Source: an uncultured Prevotella sp. | GTDB lineage: Bacteria > Bacteroidota > Bacteroidia > Bacteroidales > Bacteroidaceae | Direction: 5' to 3' | DNA length: 51,204 nucleotides | Assembly (NCBI GenBank): GCA_937895845.1 | Contig: CALBLK010000067.1 | Location: forward strand, 1 to 51,204 | Part shown: one piece after another, positions 43,559 to 51,170 of the stretch | How positions within the stretch are numbered: the first letter of the stretch is position 1 | Layout of the letters: every line of letters begins with the position of its first letter | Notes under the pieces: model-generated | Seen by the model: only the letters and a program-made list of their open reading frames with translations | Databases searched by the model: none | Told to the model about the DNA's origin: nothing | Program-made: the position numbers and the translations under genes

Positions 43559-45676
43559 TCAGTGGCCCATGCGCGACGTGTCAACAGCCTTCACCTTCTT
43601 CTCCACGTAGCCGCCGAACTTATAGACAACGGCGAGGGTGAACGTCGCCCAGTTGTAGTTCAGCTTCATGCGGTAGTCTTGGTTGCCCTGCACGGAATGG
43701 GTGTCGTAGCGGCAGTTGAAGATGTTGGTGCCGTTGAGGCGCACGCCCCACTTGCCGTCGCCCGACGACCATTGCAGTTTGGCGTCCATGCGGAAGATGG
43801 GACTGATGTCGTAAACGCCCTGTATGGACTTCGACTGGAAAAAGGGACTGAGAATGAGACGCAGGTCTTGCGTGCGGCAGAGTTTGACAGCGGCCGTGCC
43901 TCCGAGGGCGACAGACAGCTTGCTGCGGTCGAAGGGCAAGTCGAAGAAGTGGCTGCTCTTGTCGCGCTTGTAGGTGCCGGCGGCAAACGCATTGCCGCCG
44001 AGCCACTTGCCGGCACCGAACTGGGCGGAGGCCTGCAGCCCAAAGCTGCGTGAATAGTCGAAGTTGGTCTCTTTCATGATTACCGCCATGCGGTCGGCCG
44101 CCTGGTAGGGCAGCTGCACGGCATAGTCGGGCATCAGCGTTGCGAAAGCCGTGAGCGTGTAGCGTCTCCGGGCCTGCCACACCAGGCTGGCATTGTAAAT
44201 CGGGAAGGGCTTCAGGCCGGGATTGCCGTGTATTTCGGTGTAAGTGGAGGAGTAAAACACATTGCTCATGGTAGACCAATAGCTCGGGAAATGCGAATTG
44301 GAGCTGAGCGAAAGATTGAGTATGTGGCTGTCGCTGACTTTCCACAAGGCGTTGAGCGAGGGATAGGCACGCCACTTGTCCCACGCCGGCGAGTGGCAGT
44401 GCTCGGCAGCCACGGAAGCGTCAAGGCTGAAGGCCCTGCTTATCTGCTTGCTGAAGCCGGCATATATGTTCCAGATTCGCTCGCTGATGTCAGCGCCGCT
44501 GGTCGCGCCGGGCAGGATGTCACCGGCCTTGTCGCGCGTGACCTGGTGGCTCCTGTTGGCGGCGAACTGCCCGCTGACACCATACGACAGCCCCCACCCG
44601 CGGGCCAGGGTGTGGGCCTGGTCGGCCGCGAACATCCATTTGCCGATGGTCTGCTCGCTGCCGCTTGTCAGGTTGCGCTCTGTCCCTGCCGCGCCACCGC
44701 CAGCCTTCATTGTCCCGGCAAGGGCTTGCTGCTGCGGAGTGCGGTAGCTGGTGTACGAGCCACTGAGGGCAAGTCCGAAAGGAAGCCGGTAGTTCACGTC
44801 AACATTGTGCAGATACACACGACTGTCACTGTGCATCCCGCTTGTGCTCGAGCCGGCAGTGCGGGTGTCAGTGCTTGACTTGCTCCATTCACCCGTATAG
44901 GCTATGCCGAGACGGTGGTTGCGGCCAAAGGCATAATTCATGCCCAGCCGGCAGTTGTGGGCAATGCCAAACGACTTCTGCCAGGTGTCGTCGCGGTAGT
45001 CAACGCGCCGGTTGCCAAGCGGGTGGCGGGCAATGCGCGAGGACTCGCCGTAGGCGTAGCCGTCGGCAAGCTGGTACTGCGCATCCAGCCCGAACTTTCC
45101 CCGTTGCACGGAAAGGTAGAAATGGGCAAACCCCTTGGCGTACTTGCCTTGCTGCAAGCCGCCAATGGCCTGGCCCGAGAGCCGGCGGGTTCCGGCATCG
45201 TCTTTCGTGACGATGTTGATGGCCATGCCGCGCACGTGGTAGCGTGCCGGGGCCGACAGCATCACCTCGGCCTTGGCCAGCTGCGCCGCGGGCATCGCCT
45301 TCAGGCGCTCGGCCAGCTGCTCCTGCGTCAGCGTGGTGGCCTGGCCGTTGACTATCAGCGTCAACTTGCTGCCCGCGAACGACAGGCTTCCGGTGGCATC
45401 GCTGACACCGGGTATGCGTGTCAGCGCCTCATAGGCGTTGTCGGCCGGCAGCTGCCTCAGCAGCAGCGGCATGTTGTACGTCAGCATGCCGCGCTCGGCC
45501 CTGGCGACTGGGCGCGCGCCCCTTACCATCACTTCGGGAAGCTTGTGCATCATGGTTTCCAAGGTGAGCGTGTCCTGCCGGACGCTGTCTTGGGCGGCGG
45601 CAATGGCCGGCATGGCGAGAACGCCAGCCAGGAGAAACCTGTTCACTGCAGCACGCATTCTTTCAGACAAATTCAT
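43559..45676 (-). CDS. Outer-membrane beta-barrel protein with TonB-plug-like N-terminus
   Basis: The 705-residue protein starts at ATG 45676 (MNLSERMRAAVNRFLLAGVL), with signal cleavage near AIAAAQ. The upstream in-frame extension overlaps the next gene and was rejected. A plug-like domain follows (LPEVMVRGARPVARAERGML, YEALTRIPGVSDATGSLSF, LTLIVNGQATTLTQEQLAERL, APARYHVRGMAINIVTK). The rest is a barrel of repeated strands ending TLAVVYKFGGYVEKK. It resembles the OMP_b-brl_3 group of TonB-dependent-like barrels but lacks the usual N-terminal carboxypeptidase-like domain. The substrate is unknown. It lies 28 bp downstream of a small membrane protein gene. A motif like the MITE end (CAAATCGGTCAT) touches its start codon. 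Confidence 0.85.
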   Translation of the reverse strand: MNLSERMRAAVNRFLLAGVLAMPAIAAAQDSVRQDTLTLETMMHKLPEVMVRGARPVARAERGMLTYNMPLLLRQLPADNAYEALTRIPGVSDATGSLSFAGSKLTLIVNGQATTLTQEQLAERLKAMPAAQLAKAEVMLSAPARYHVRGMAINIVTKDDAGTRRLSGQAIGGLQQGKYAKGFAHFYLSVQRGKFGLDAQYQLADGYAYGESSRIARHPLGNRRVDYRDDTWQKSFGIAHNCRLGMNYAFGRNHRLGIAYTGEWSKSSTDTRTAGSSTSGMHSDSRVYLHNVDVNYRLPFGLALSGSYTSYRTPQQQALAGTMKAGGGAAGTERNLTSGSEQTIGKWMFAADQAHTLARGWGLSYGVSGQFAANRSHQVTRDKAGDILPGATSGADISERIWNIYAGFSKQISRAFSLDASVAAEHCHSPAWDKWRAYPSLNALWKVSDSHILNLSLSSNSHFPSYWSTMSNVFYSSTYTEIHGNPGLKPFPIYNASLVWQARRRYTLTAFATLMPDYAVQLPYQAADRMAVIMKETNFDYSRSFGLQASAQFGAGKWLGGNAFAAGTYKRDKSSHFFDLPFDRSKLSVALGGTAAVKLCRTQDLRLILSPFFQSKSIQGVYDISPIFRMDAKLQWSSGDGKWGVRLNGTNIFNCRYDTHSVQGNQDYRMKLNYNWATFTLAVVYKFGGYVEKKVKAVDTSRMGH

Positions 45677-45704
45677 ATATGACCGATTTGAGTTTGGCTG
45701 TTTG

Positions 45705-45986
45705 TCACCATCCGCCGTTGCCCAGCCCGTCTGTAGGAAAGTCGTCGGGGTCGGTAAAGCCGTTCCACTGCCTCTGGGCGGGAGCACTGCCGGAGTTGCG
45801 CCGCGTGGTGCGCCTGTCTTGCGGCTTGCGGGGGGCCGGGTCGCTGCCGGCAAGCGCAAACAGCAAGACAAGGGCCAGCGCGACAATGAAAAAGGCTATA
45901 GCCGCTACATACCACTCTATCAAGAGCAACAGGAAGGTTATGGCCACGGTGCCGAGGATGCCGGCCAACGTCTTAGAAAAATTCAT
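45705..45986 (-). CDS. Small membrane protein, unknown function
   Basis: The predicted protein has 93 residues, starting at ATG 45986 (MNFSKTLAGILGTVAITFLLLL). Two closely spaced hydrophobic helices (about 8-24 and 28-47, including YVAAIAFFIVALALVLLFAL) precede a polar tail rich in Pro, Arg and Asp (APRKPQDRRTTRRNSGSAP, GFTDPDDFPTDGLG). It is probably an inner-membrane protein with its tail in the cytoplasm or periplasm. I do not recognise a family. A promoter lies just upstream and the outer-membrane barrel gene follows, so the two likely form an operon. A 22-bp repeat array lies upstream, ending at the umuC stop. Confidence 0.7.
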   Translation of the reverse strand: MNFSKTLAGILGTVAITFLLLLIEWYVAAIAFFIVALALVLLFALAGSDPAPRKPQDRRTTRRNSGSAPAQRQWNGFTDPDDFPTDGLGNGGW

Positions 45987-46003
45987 CGCATCTTTGTTTG
46001 GTG

Positions 46004-46034
46004 CAAAGTTAGCGAAATTGAGCGGGAGATGAAA
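46004..46034 (-). promoter_or_regulatory. Promoter of the small membrane protein/barrel operon
   Basis: On the minus strand TAACTTTG (46004-46011) is an exact -7. TTTC (46031-46034) with a 19-bp spacer is a one-mismatch -33. It lies 18 bp before the start codon. Confidence 0.7.
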
Positions 46035-46137
46035 ATTATTCGCACCTGTTTGTGCTTGCGGACGCATGTTTCACTTTGTCAAGCCGCTGCGCGCGCCCTT
46101 TGCCTCACAGGGGGCGGAACGGGCGTTTTGGCAGGCC

Positions 46138-46291
46138 CGTGCTGCCATTCATGCCGTTTCGTGCTGCAAGACGGTTCGTCTCGCGCTGCCGAACGGTTCG
46201 TTTCACACTGCCAAACGGCCCGAACGGGCGGGCCGTTCGGGCCGTTCGGGCTGCCGGAAAAGGCCGTTCGGGCGGCCGGCACCGGCCACTA
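46138..46291. repeat. 22-bp-period degenerate repeat array, seven units, ending at the umuC stop codon
   Basis: In-phase units start at 46138, 46160, 46182, 46204, 46226, 46248 and 46270. The best conserved (46160-46225) contain GCTGCCGAACGG or CTGCCAAACGG followed by TTCG or CCCG. The aligned column structure matches the 18.0 kb array, where the core is GCCAAACGG. The last unit ends on the complement of the umuC stop (46289-46291). A further unit at 46116 is doubtful. Confidence 0.7.
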
Positions 46292-47560
46292 CGCCTTTAC
46301 CTTGATGATGTCGTCGATGTTGGTGGTGTATCTTCCCGACTTGTGTCCGTCGCCCTTGCGCCAGCTGTCACCTGTGCCCTGCACGGCCACCTTCACCGTG
46401 TCGCGGCCGTTCTTGCGGTTGATGGCGTCGATTGCGGCGGCAAGGCGCGCCTGCCTTGCCCGGTCAACGGTGTCGAAAAGGTCGGCCTGCACGGCACTGT
46501 CGGGGCAGATGTCCCAGGCAATCACGCCCGCCTTCTTGTAGAAGTACGTACACTCGGGGCTCCACTGCGCGCGCAGTGTGCCAACAGCCGCGGCCACAAG
46601 CTCGCGCTGGTCGTTGGTATGCACGGTGAGGGTCACGGTACGGTTGATGGCGCTGCTTGGCGCGTCAGGGCGGAAACGGCTGGTGTAGGCGAACACCGTG
46701 ACAGCCCGGCAACAGCTGTGCTGCTCCTTCAGCTTGCGCGAGCAGGAGGAGGCGAAATGGGCGACAGCCTCCTCCAGCGGGCCAAGCTGCGACAGCCCCT
46801 GGCCGGGAAAGCTGCGGCTGGTGCAGATGCTCTTCTTCTGGGGCAGCTCGTCGATGTCGATGCAGCTTTCGCCCCGCAGCTCGCGCCATGTCCTCACACC
46901 GGTCACGGTGAGCTCGCGGCGCACCCAGCTCTCGCTCCTTTGCGTGAAGTCCCAGGCCGTGACTACGCCGCGGAACCTGAGCTTTTCTGCCGTCCTGCGG
47001 CCTATGCCCCACACGTCGGCCACGGCCAGGCCCTTCAGCGCCTTCACGCGCCTGTCTTCCGTGTCGACAAGGCACACGCCGCCGTAGCCCTTGTAACGCT
47101 TGCCGTACCTTGAGGCCACCTTGGCCAGTGTCTTCGTCGGCGCGATGCCGAGCGTCACCGGTATGCCCGTGCCGCGGCCTATGGCGCTGACAATCTGCCG
47201 GCCATAGCTGCGCAGGGCCTCGCCCTCGCCGAAACCGGCAAGGTTGACGAAGGCCTCGTCAATGGAATACTGGGTGAGACCGGGGGCGAAACCGGCAAGG
47301 AGCGTCATCACGCGGCGGCTCATGTCGCCGTAAAGGGTGTAGTTGGAGCTGAACACCGTGACCTTGTTGCGCTCGAGAAAGGCCTTCACCTGGAAGAACG
47401 GCGCGCCCATCTCAACGCCCAGGGCCTTGGCCTCGTTGCTGCGCGCAATGACGCACCCGTCGTTGTTGGACAGCACAACGACGGGCGAGGTGCGCAGGGC
47501 GGGGTTGAAAACCCGCTCGCAGGAGCAGTAGAAATTGTTGCAGTCGACAAGGCCGAACAT
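46289..47560 (-). CDS. umuC: Y-family DNA polymerase V catalytic subunit UmuC
   Basis: The 423-residue protein has the polymerase metal site Asp6 (DCNNFYCSCE, 6-15) and the second acidic pair Asp101-Glu102 in QYSIDEAF. NDGCVIARSNEAKALG follows early, and the helix-hairpin-helix region is at VADVWGIGRRTAEKL. The C-terminal little-finger and UmuC-specific extension are present (ending NIDDIIKVK), so the length is full. It carries out error-prone translesion synthesis after DNA damage. umuD ends 2 bp upstream, the normal umuDC order. No SOS box could be recognised, as Bacteroidetes LexA sites differ from those of E. coli. Confidence 0.95.
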   Translation of the reverse strand: MFGLVDCNNFYCSCERVFNPALRTSPVVVLSNNDGCVIARSNEAKALGVEMGAPFFQVKAFLERNKVTVFSSNYTLYGDMSRRVMTLLAGFAPGLTQYSIDEAFVNLAGFGEGEALRSYGRQIVSAIGRGTGIPVTLGIAPTKTLAKVASRYGKRYKGYGGVCLVDTEDRRVKALKGLAVADVWGIGRRTAEKLRFRGVVTAWDFTQRSESWVRRELTVTGVRTWRELRGESCIDIDELPQKKSICTSRSFPGQGLSQLGPLEEAVAHFASSCSRKLKEQHSCCRAVTVFAYTSRFRPDAPSSAINRTVTLTVHTNDQRELVAAAVGTLRAQWSPECTYFYKKAGVIAWDICPDSAVQADLFDTVDRARQARLAAAIDAINRKNGRDTVKVAVQGTGDSWRKGDGHKSGRYTTNIDDIIKVKA

Positions 47561-47562
47561 CC

Positions 47563-48000
47563 TTACCTCCTCAGCTGCCGCTTGATGTTATAGGTCAGCA
47601 CGCCCCACACGACGAAGTTGTTTTCGGCTGTCACCTTGATGGGCGGATAGTCGTCGTTGGCCGGCATGAGCCAGAGGCAGCTGCCGTCAGGGGCCGGCTT
47701 CACCTTTTTCAGCGTGAACTCGCCGTCGACAAAGGCCACGACGATGTCGCCCTCGCGCGGCTCTACCGACTTGTCAATGACAAGCAGGTCGCCGTCGTCA
47801 ATGCCGCAGTCGCGCATCGAGTCGCCAACGGCGCGGGCGTAGAAGGTTGTCGCGGGGTGGCGCACAAGCTCGCGGTTGAGGTCGATGGCCTCGCCCATGT
47901 AGTCCTGTGCGGGCGAGGGGAAGCCGGCGCGGATGCCGCCGTCGGCGAACGTCAGGGCGAGCTTCTTCGAGAGGTCGGCAGGACAGATGACGAGTTTCAC
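47563..48000 (-). CDS. umuD: UmuD-like S24 self-cleaving subunit of DNA polymerase V
   Basis: The predicted protein has 145 residues. GTG 48000 is the start because no ATG exists in frame after the preceding noise, and GGAGGG lies a few bases before it. The autocleavage site is Ala25-Gly26 (IRAGFPSP). Catalytic residues are Ser61 in GDSMRDCGI and Lys98 in GEFTLKKV, almost the same numbers as E. coli UmuD (Ser60, Lys97). After RecA-stimulated cleavage the C-terminal part would assemble with UmuC. Between it and the methyltransferase gene upstream lie 205 bp of GC-rich sequence (48001-48205) with no promoter I can recognise. Confidence 0.93.
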   Translation of the reverse strand: MKLVICPADLSKKLALTFADGGIRAGFPSPAQDYMGEAIDLNRELVRHPATTFYARAVGDSMRDCGIDDGDLLVIDKSVEPREGDIVVAFVDGEFTLKKVKPAPDGSCLWLMPANDDYPPIKVTAENNFVVWGVLTYNIKRQLRR

Positions 48001-48205
48001 CGCACGGCCCTCCCTTCCGCCATCGCGCGCCGCGAGGCAGCGGCTCCCCGGGGCAGCGGCCCCGGCAGGTCTTTCATCTTCACTATGGGTTTGTCTTCTG
48101 GTGTGTGCACGGACTGGGCGTTCAAGGTTCGATTTGCAAACGGCGCAGGCCCCGGCAGGGGGGCGGCCGGCCGCGGCGTGACGGGCGGTGGCTGCCGGCA
48201 GGCTT

Positions 48206-49003
48206 TCAAGGCCGGCTGCCAAGGATGTACCAGCACGATGTGGTGAAGAAGTTTCTGACGTGCTTCAGGTTCCACATCCACCGGGGCAGGAGGCGCGGGG
48301 TGAGATTGAACTTCCGCTTGTAGTGCGGATTGACAAGCCAGTATTCCTTGTTGACGACAGTGTAGCCGCACGCTTTCGCAAGCGACTCGAAAAGCTCGAT
48401 GCTTGTGCGGCACTCCTTGATGCTCATCAGCTCGCTCACGGCGCCATCGCTCTCATTGCACAGCTTCAGCAACGAGCGGTACAGGCTGTTGGGCAGCAGA
48501 TGGATAAAGGGCAGGTGCGAGCACAGCTTGCTCCTGCAAATCTGCTGGTGACCGCCGAACGGCATTTGCCAGGCGGGGAAGCCCACAAAAAGCACGCCGT
48601 CGCGCTTGAGGAACTTCTTGATGTGCTTAAGGAAGCCTGCCTTTGCCTCGGAAGGGATGTGCTCTATCACGTCATGCAGGAGGATGACGTCGTACTTGCC
48701 CTCCTCTTCCTGCGGGACAGGAAACGTTGCAAAGTCGCAGCAGACAAAACGGGCAGCGCTGCTGACCTCTGCAAAAAACTTCCGGGCGTCGGCAATCCTG
48801 CACTCGGCGATGTCAACGCCCGTCACCCGGCAACCCAGCCGGGCAAAGGGGGCGAGGTTGCCGCCCTCGCCACAGCCGACCTCCAGGACACGGCATTCGG
48901 GTGTAAGCTGCTTGAAAGTAGAAACATAGCCGATGTAATAATCCTTGGATGTGGCCTCCAGGTCGTGGAAGTACTGCTCTCTGTCGGTGTGCCTTTTCTG
49001 CAT
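48206..49003 (-). CDS. Class I SAM-dependent methyltransferase, small-molecule or glycan type
   Basis: The 265-residue protein has motif I at residues 39-50 (VLEVGCGEGGNL), an acidic motif II (VTGVDIAECRI), motif post-II (FVCCDFATF) and HDVIEHIP at 110-117, typical of the Methyltransf_11/23 group that includes UbiG-like enzymes. A C-terminal region of about 110 residues (SLLKLCNESDGAVSELMSIKEC, ending LGSRP) is family-specific, with Trp, Lys and Arg residues that suggest membrane or polymer contact. The substrate is unknown. The gene stands alone between a terminator upstream and umuD downstream, so it may start the transcript that includes umuDC. Confidence 0.85.
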   Translation of the reverse strand: MQKRHTDREQYFHDLEATSKDYYIGYVSTFKQLTPECRVLEVGCGEGGNLAPFARLGCRVTGVDIAECRIADARKFFAEVSSAARFVCCDFATFPVPQEEEGKYDVILLHDVIEHIPSEAKAGFLKHIKKFLKRDGVLFVGFPAWQMPFGGHQQICRSKLCSHLPFIHLLPNSLYRSLLKLCNESDGAVSELMSIKECRTSIELFESLAKACGYTVVNKEYWLVNPHYKRKFNLTPRLLPRWMWNLKHVRNFFTTSCWYILGSRP

Positions 49004-49081
49004 GATGGGGTGTCTTTAGTTGATGTGGCGGGCCGGTGTCCAGGTGTCAAGCCTGCCGACCGGGCCTGTCTGGGATAAGAA

Positions 49082-49156
49082 AAGAGGGCGCGCACGACAA
49101 GCTGCGCCAAACTGCACTGACTGCAGCCCGCTCCAGCTTGTCGTGCGCGCCCTCTT
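49082..49156 (-). terminator. Terminator with a 23-bp perfect stem after the DUF2795 gene
   Basis: AAGAGGGCGCGCACGACAAG (from 49082; the stem extends three more bases to 49104) is perfectly complementary to 49134-49156. On the minus strand TTTCTTATCC follows. The loop holds a small CTGCA-type secondary hairpin. Confidence 0.85.
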
Positions 49157-49222
49157 GTATGGAAACTCTCATGTCGCTGATGTTCGCCGCTCCAAGCCTC
49201 AGGCGGGCCCGGGGCTGTGCAA

Positions 49223-49444
49223 TCAGTATTCGTCTTCGTTGAAGAGGAAGTCCTCCTTTGTAGGATAGTCGGGCCAGATGTCCTCTATGCTCTCATAGAC
49301 ATCGCCTTCATCCTCTATCTCTTGCAAATTTTCCAGCACCTCCAATGGCGCTCCCGAACGAATTGCATAGTCAATCAATTCTTCCTTGGTTGCTGGCCAC
49401 GGCGCATCTTCCAGCTTTGAAGCTAATTCCAATGTCCAATACAT
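49223..49444 (-). CDS. DUF2795 family protein
   Basis: The 73-residue acidic protein starts at ATG 49444 (MYWTLELASKLEDAPWPATK). The N-terminal extension from ATG 49483 contains the promoter region and was rejected. The fold is a small helical module (ELIDYAIRSGAPLEVLENLQ) followed by an acidic tail (EDIWPDYPTKEDFLFNEDE). Near-identical proteins are widespread in Bacteroidales and assigned to DUF2795; their function is unknown. It lies after the cobalamin adenosyltransferase gene but has its own promoter elements and terminator. Confidence 0.9.
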   Translation of the reverse strand: MYWTLELASKLEDAPWPATKEELIDYAIRSGAPLEVLENLQEIEDEGDVYESIEDIWPDYPTKEDFLFNEDEY

Positions 49445-49480
49445 AACGGTTCGTTTTTTGCCTTTTTCGTAATTTTCGCG

Positions 49481-49510
49481 CAAAAGTAATCAAATTATTC
49501 TTATCTACAA
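49481..49510 (-). promoter_or_regulatory. Promoter of the DUF2795 gene
   Basis: On the minus strand TTG (49508-49510), a 19-bp spacer and TACTTTTG (49481-49488) fit the consensus. It overlaps the last codons of the upstream adenosyltransferase gene and lies 36 bp before the start codon. Confidence 0.7.
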
Positions 49511-50064
49511 GCGTTATGCCATGTTTTTTCGCCAACACCTTTAATAAAGTTCAATTTGCGCGACAACACGAAAAGATAGTCAGAGAGGCGGTTGAGGAAG
49601 ACTGACACCGAGGGGGACACTTCTGCCTCGGCCATCAGGGCGAACACGCAGCGCTCGGCCCTGCGGCACACGGTGCGGCACACATGGGCCTGGGCAGCGG
49701 CCCTGGCGCCCCCGGGCAGGATGAACGCGGCGAGGGCAGGCTGGCCGGCTGCCAGGCGGTCAATGGCATGCTCAAGCCAGGACACCTCGCCCTCGGGCAG
49801 CAGGGCGGCCCCTTTCGCCGGGGACTTGGCCTGGTCGGTGGCCAGATGGCAGCCCACATGAAACAGGGTGTTCTGGATGCGCTCGACCTCAAGGCGCTCC
49901 TCGCATTCCTCCATTTCGGCGAGCAGGAGCCCGAGGTGGGCGTTAAGCTCGTCAACGGTGCCGTAGGCTTCAAGCCGCGCGCTGGCCTTGGCGACACGGC
50001 TGCCACAGGCAAGGGAGGTCGTGCCGCGGTCGCCGGTCCTTGTGTAAATCTTGGATATTTTCAT
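49501..50064 (-). CDS. Corrinoid adenosyltransferase, PduO type
   Basis: The predicted protein has 187 residues. ATG 50064 (MKISKIYTRTGDRGTTSL) is preferred over GTG 50073. It has the PduO-type ATP:cob(I)alamin adenosyltransferase signatures: TRTGDRG (8-14), YGTVDELNAHLG, LFHVGCHLAT and a C-terminal FILPGG, then HVCRTVCRRAER. It makes adenosylcobalamin in the cytoplasm for enzymes such as methylmalonyl-CoA mutase. The helical bundle is complete. No cobalamin riboswitch is visible upstream (50065-50169), and no other B12 genes lie in the window. Confidence 0.92.
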   Translation of the reverse strand: MKISKIYTRTGDRGTTSLACGSRVAKASARLEAYGTVDELNAHLGLLLAEMEECEERLEVERIQNTLFHVGCHLATDQAKSPAKGAALLPEGEVSWLEHAIDRLAAGQPALAAFILPGGARAAAQAHVCRTVCRRAERCVFALMAEAEVSPSVSVFLNRLSDYLFVLSRKLNFIKGVGEKTWHNACR

Positions 50065-50169
50065 ACTGTGCACTGGTTAAAATGTAATCGCTTGAAGATA
50101 ATATGGTTGCTTTAAATGGCAAGACACTGGCGGCAGCAAGATGCTTCTCGTCCAGATGGCCAGTTAGGG

Positions 50170-50793
50170 TTAGAAGTTTACCGTATAGTTCTGCTTGGCC
50201 CTGGACTTGTCGAAGAACACCACTCCGGCATCATAGAGGTCAAACGTTATTCTCACACGCGGGTCGCCCAGCAGTCTTTTCCAGAGTCGCACGCTCCCAC
50301 GACTTCGGTGAATACCGACAACAACAAGCACCCATTCGGGTACGGAAAGGCCGAGGATGCGTTCAAGCAAGGCGCCGCTCGCCTCACTCGCAGAGACTAT
50401 CCAAATGACAGGGCCACAGGTGCGGCAGTCACTCGGAAGGGAGATGTCGTCCGCAGACTCACTAACAGTAACAGAAGTGCGACGGCAACCCATAGACAAA
50501 TAGGGACGGAAGACGTGCATGCCTCTGCCACAGAGAACAGCTGACTGCGGATGCCAATAATTGGAAAGCCTGAAAAAAAACAGGCCCAGCCTGTGCCAGC
50601 GCGTTCCCACTGACTCTTCAAAAGGCTTCAAGTCGGAATAGGCATAATACGGCCAGTGCTCGTTGACAACATAACACACAAAACGGTAATCGGACGGTGA
50701 CTGGATTCCAAAGCCACGGCAATGGCGCCACCGGTAAAGCCATACCATCCGCCGCCAAAGACGGGTTGCCAGCTCGTGCCCATTTCGCTTCAT
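50170..50793 (-). CDS. Bacteroidales conserved protein, class I methyltransferase-like fold
   Basis: The predicted protein has 207 residues. ATG 50793 (MKRNGHELATRLWRRMVWLY) was chosen because the conserved pattern starts there. Its markers are WRHCRGFGIQSPSDYRFV near the N-terminus and a YYAY region, then WVLVVVGIHRSRGSVRLWKRLL and ITFDLYDAGVVFFDKSRAKQNYTVNF at the C-terminus. In Bacteroidales this family is annotated as SAM-dependent methyltransferase-like, but no GxGxG SAM motif is visible here, so activity is uncertain. It stands just upstream of the adenosyltransferase gene and could share its transcript. Confidence 0.75.
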   Translation of the reverse strand: MKRNGHELATRLWRRMVWLYRWRHCRGFGIQSPSDYRFVCYVVNEHWPYYAYSDLKPFEESVGTRWHRLGLFFFRLSNYWHPQSAVLCGRGMHVFRPYLSMGCRRTSVTVSESADDISLPSDCRTCGPVIWIVSASEASGALLERILGLSVPEWVLVVVGIHRSRGSVRLWKRLLGDPRVRITFDLYDAGVVFFDKSRAKQNYTVNF

Positions 50794-51090
50794 TGTCGCT
50801 CTGTGTCTGTCGGTATTCACACAGGTATAACGCCAATCGCCCGCATATATTGTATGCTTATGCACACTTTGCGGCAACAAACAAAAAGAATTTCAAAAGT
50901 AGACGGGGAAATTCGGAAATTCGGGAACAGCTATTTCTTACTTCATCAAAGTGGCATACGCACTGCGACAACAGCAACCACCTTTACTACTGTCCCATCT
51001 GGGTTAAGACCGAGCCTCCTCACCTGGTTTATCGGGTGAGCCCCAAAATGGGTTAACGTCGGCTCAATATTTTCAACCAGTCCCTTACAA
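50794..51090. other. Non-coding stretch upstream of 50793 and before the distal terminator
   Basis: Nothing convincing is coded here. A minus-strand -7 element (TACTTTTG, 50893-50900) lies 100 bp ahead of the gene ending at 50170, without a clear -33. Bases about 51000-51065 contain GGGTTAA twice, 46-51 bp apart, and GAGCC/GGCTC complements that could form a hairpin. Confidence 0.4.
50893..50900 (-). promoter_or_regulatory. -7 element for the 50170-50793 gene
   Basis: Read on the minus strand this is TACTTTTG, an exact -7 match 100 bp before the start codon. A -33 TTTG at the usual distance is missing. Confidence 0.45.
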
Positions 51091-51170
51091 AAAAGAGGGT
51101 TGCCGTCCCCCCTCGTGGCCTTTGGGCATGGCGCTTGCGCGCTGCCTGAGGCGAGGGGGGACGGCAACCC
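51091..51170 (-). terminator. Terminator of a minus-strand gene beyond the window
   Basis: GGGTTGCCGTCCCCCCTCG (51097-51115) is perfectly complementary to 51152-51170, with a secondary GC hairpin in the loop. On the minus strand TCTTTTTTGT follows, so it ends a transcript arriving from the right, outside the window. Confidence 0.85.

Noticed and set aside
46138..46291. attI/integron-like array
   Set aside because: No integrase gene and no gene cassettes between the units. The period is too short for attC sites.
47998..48222. N-terminal extension of UmuD
   Set aside because: The added residues have no similarity to UmuD and are Ala/Arg-rich noise. The numbering of the cleavage site and Ser/Lys pair fits the GTG at 48000.
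49111..49140. Small structured RNA inside the loop of the 49.1 kb hairpin
   Set aside because: The loop is short and has only a weak inner stem. A simple terminator explains it.
50108..50169. Relic of the MITE (shares CGGCAGCAAGATGC with its interior)
   Set aside because: Only 14 bases match and no terminal repeats are present, so chance similarity or an ordinary weak terminator is at least as likely.
49001..50169. Cobalamin riboswitch for the adenosyltransferase
   Set aside because: No B12-box-like sequence was seen in the short region upstream of 50064.
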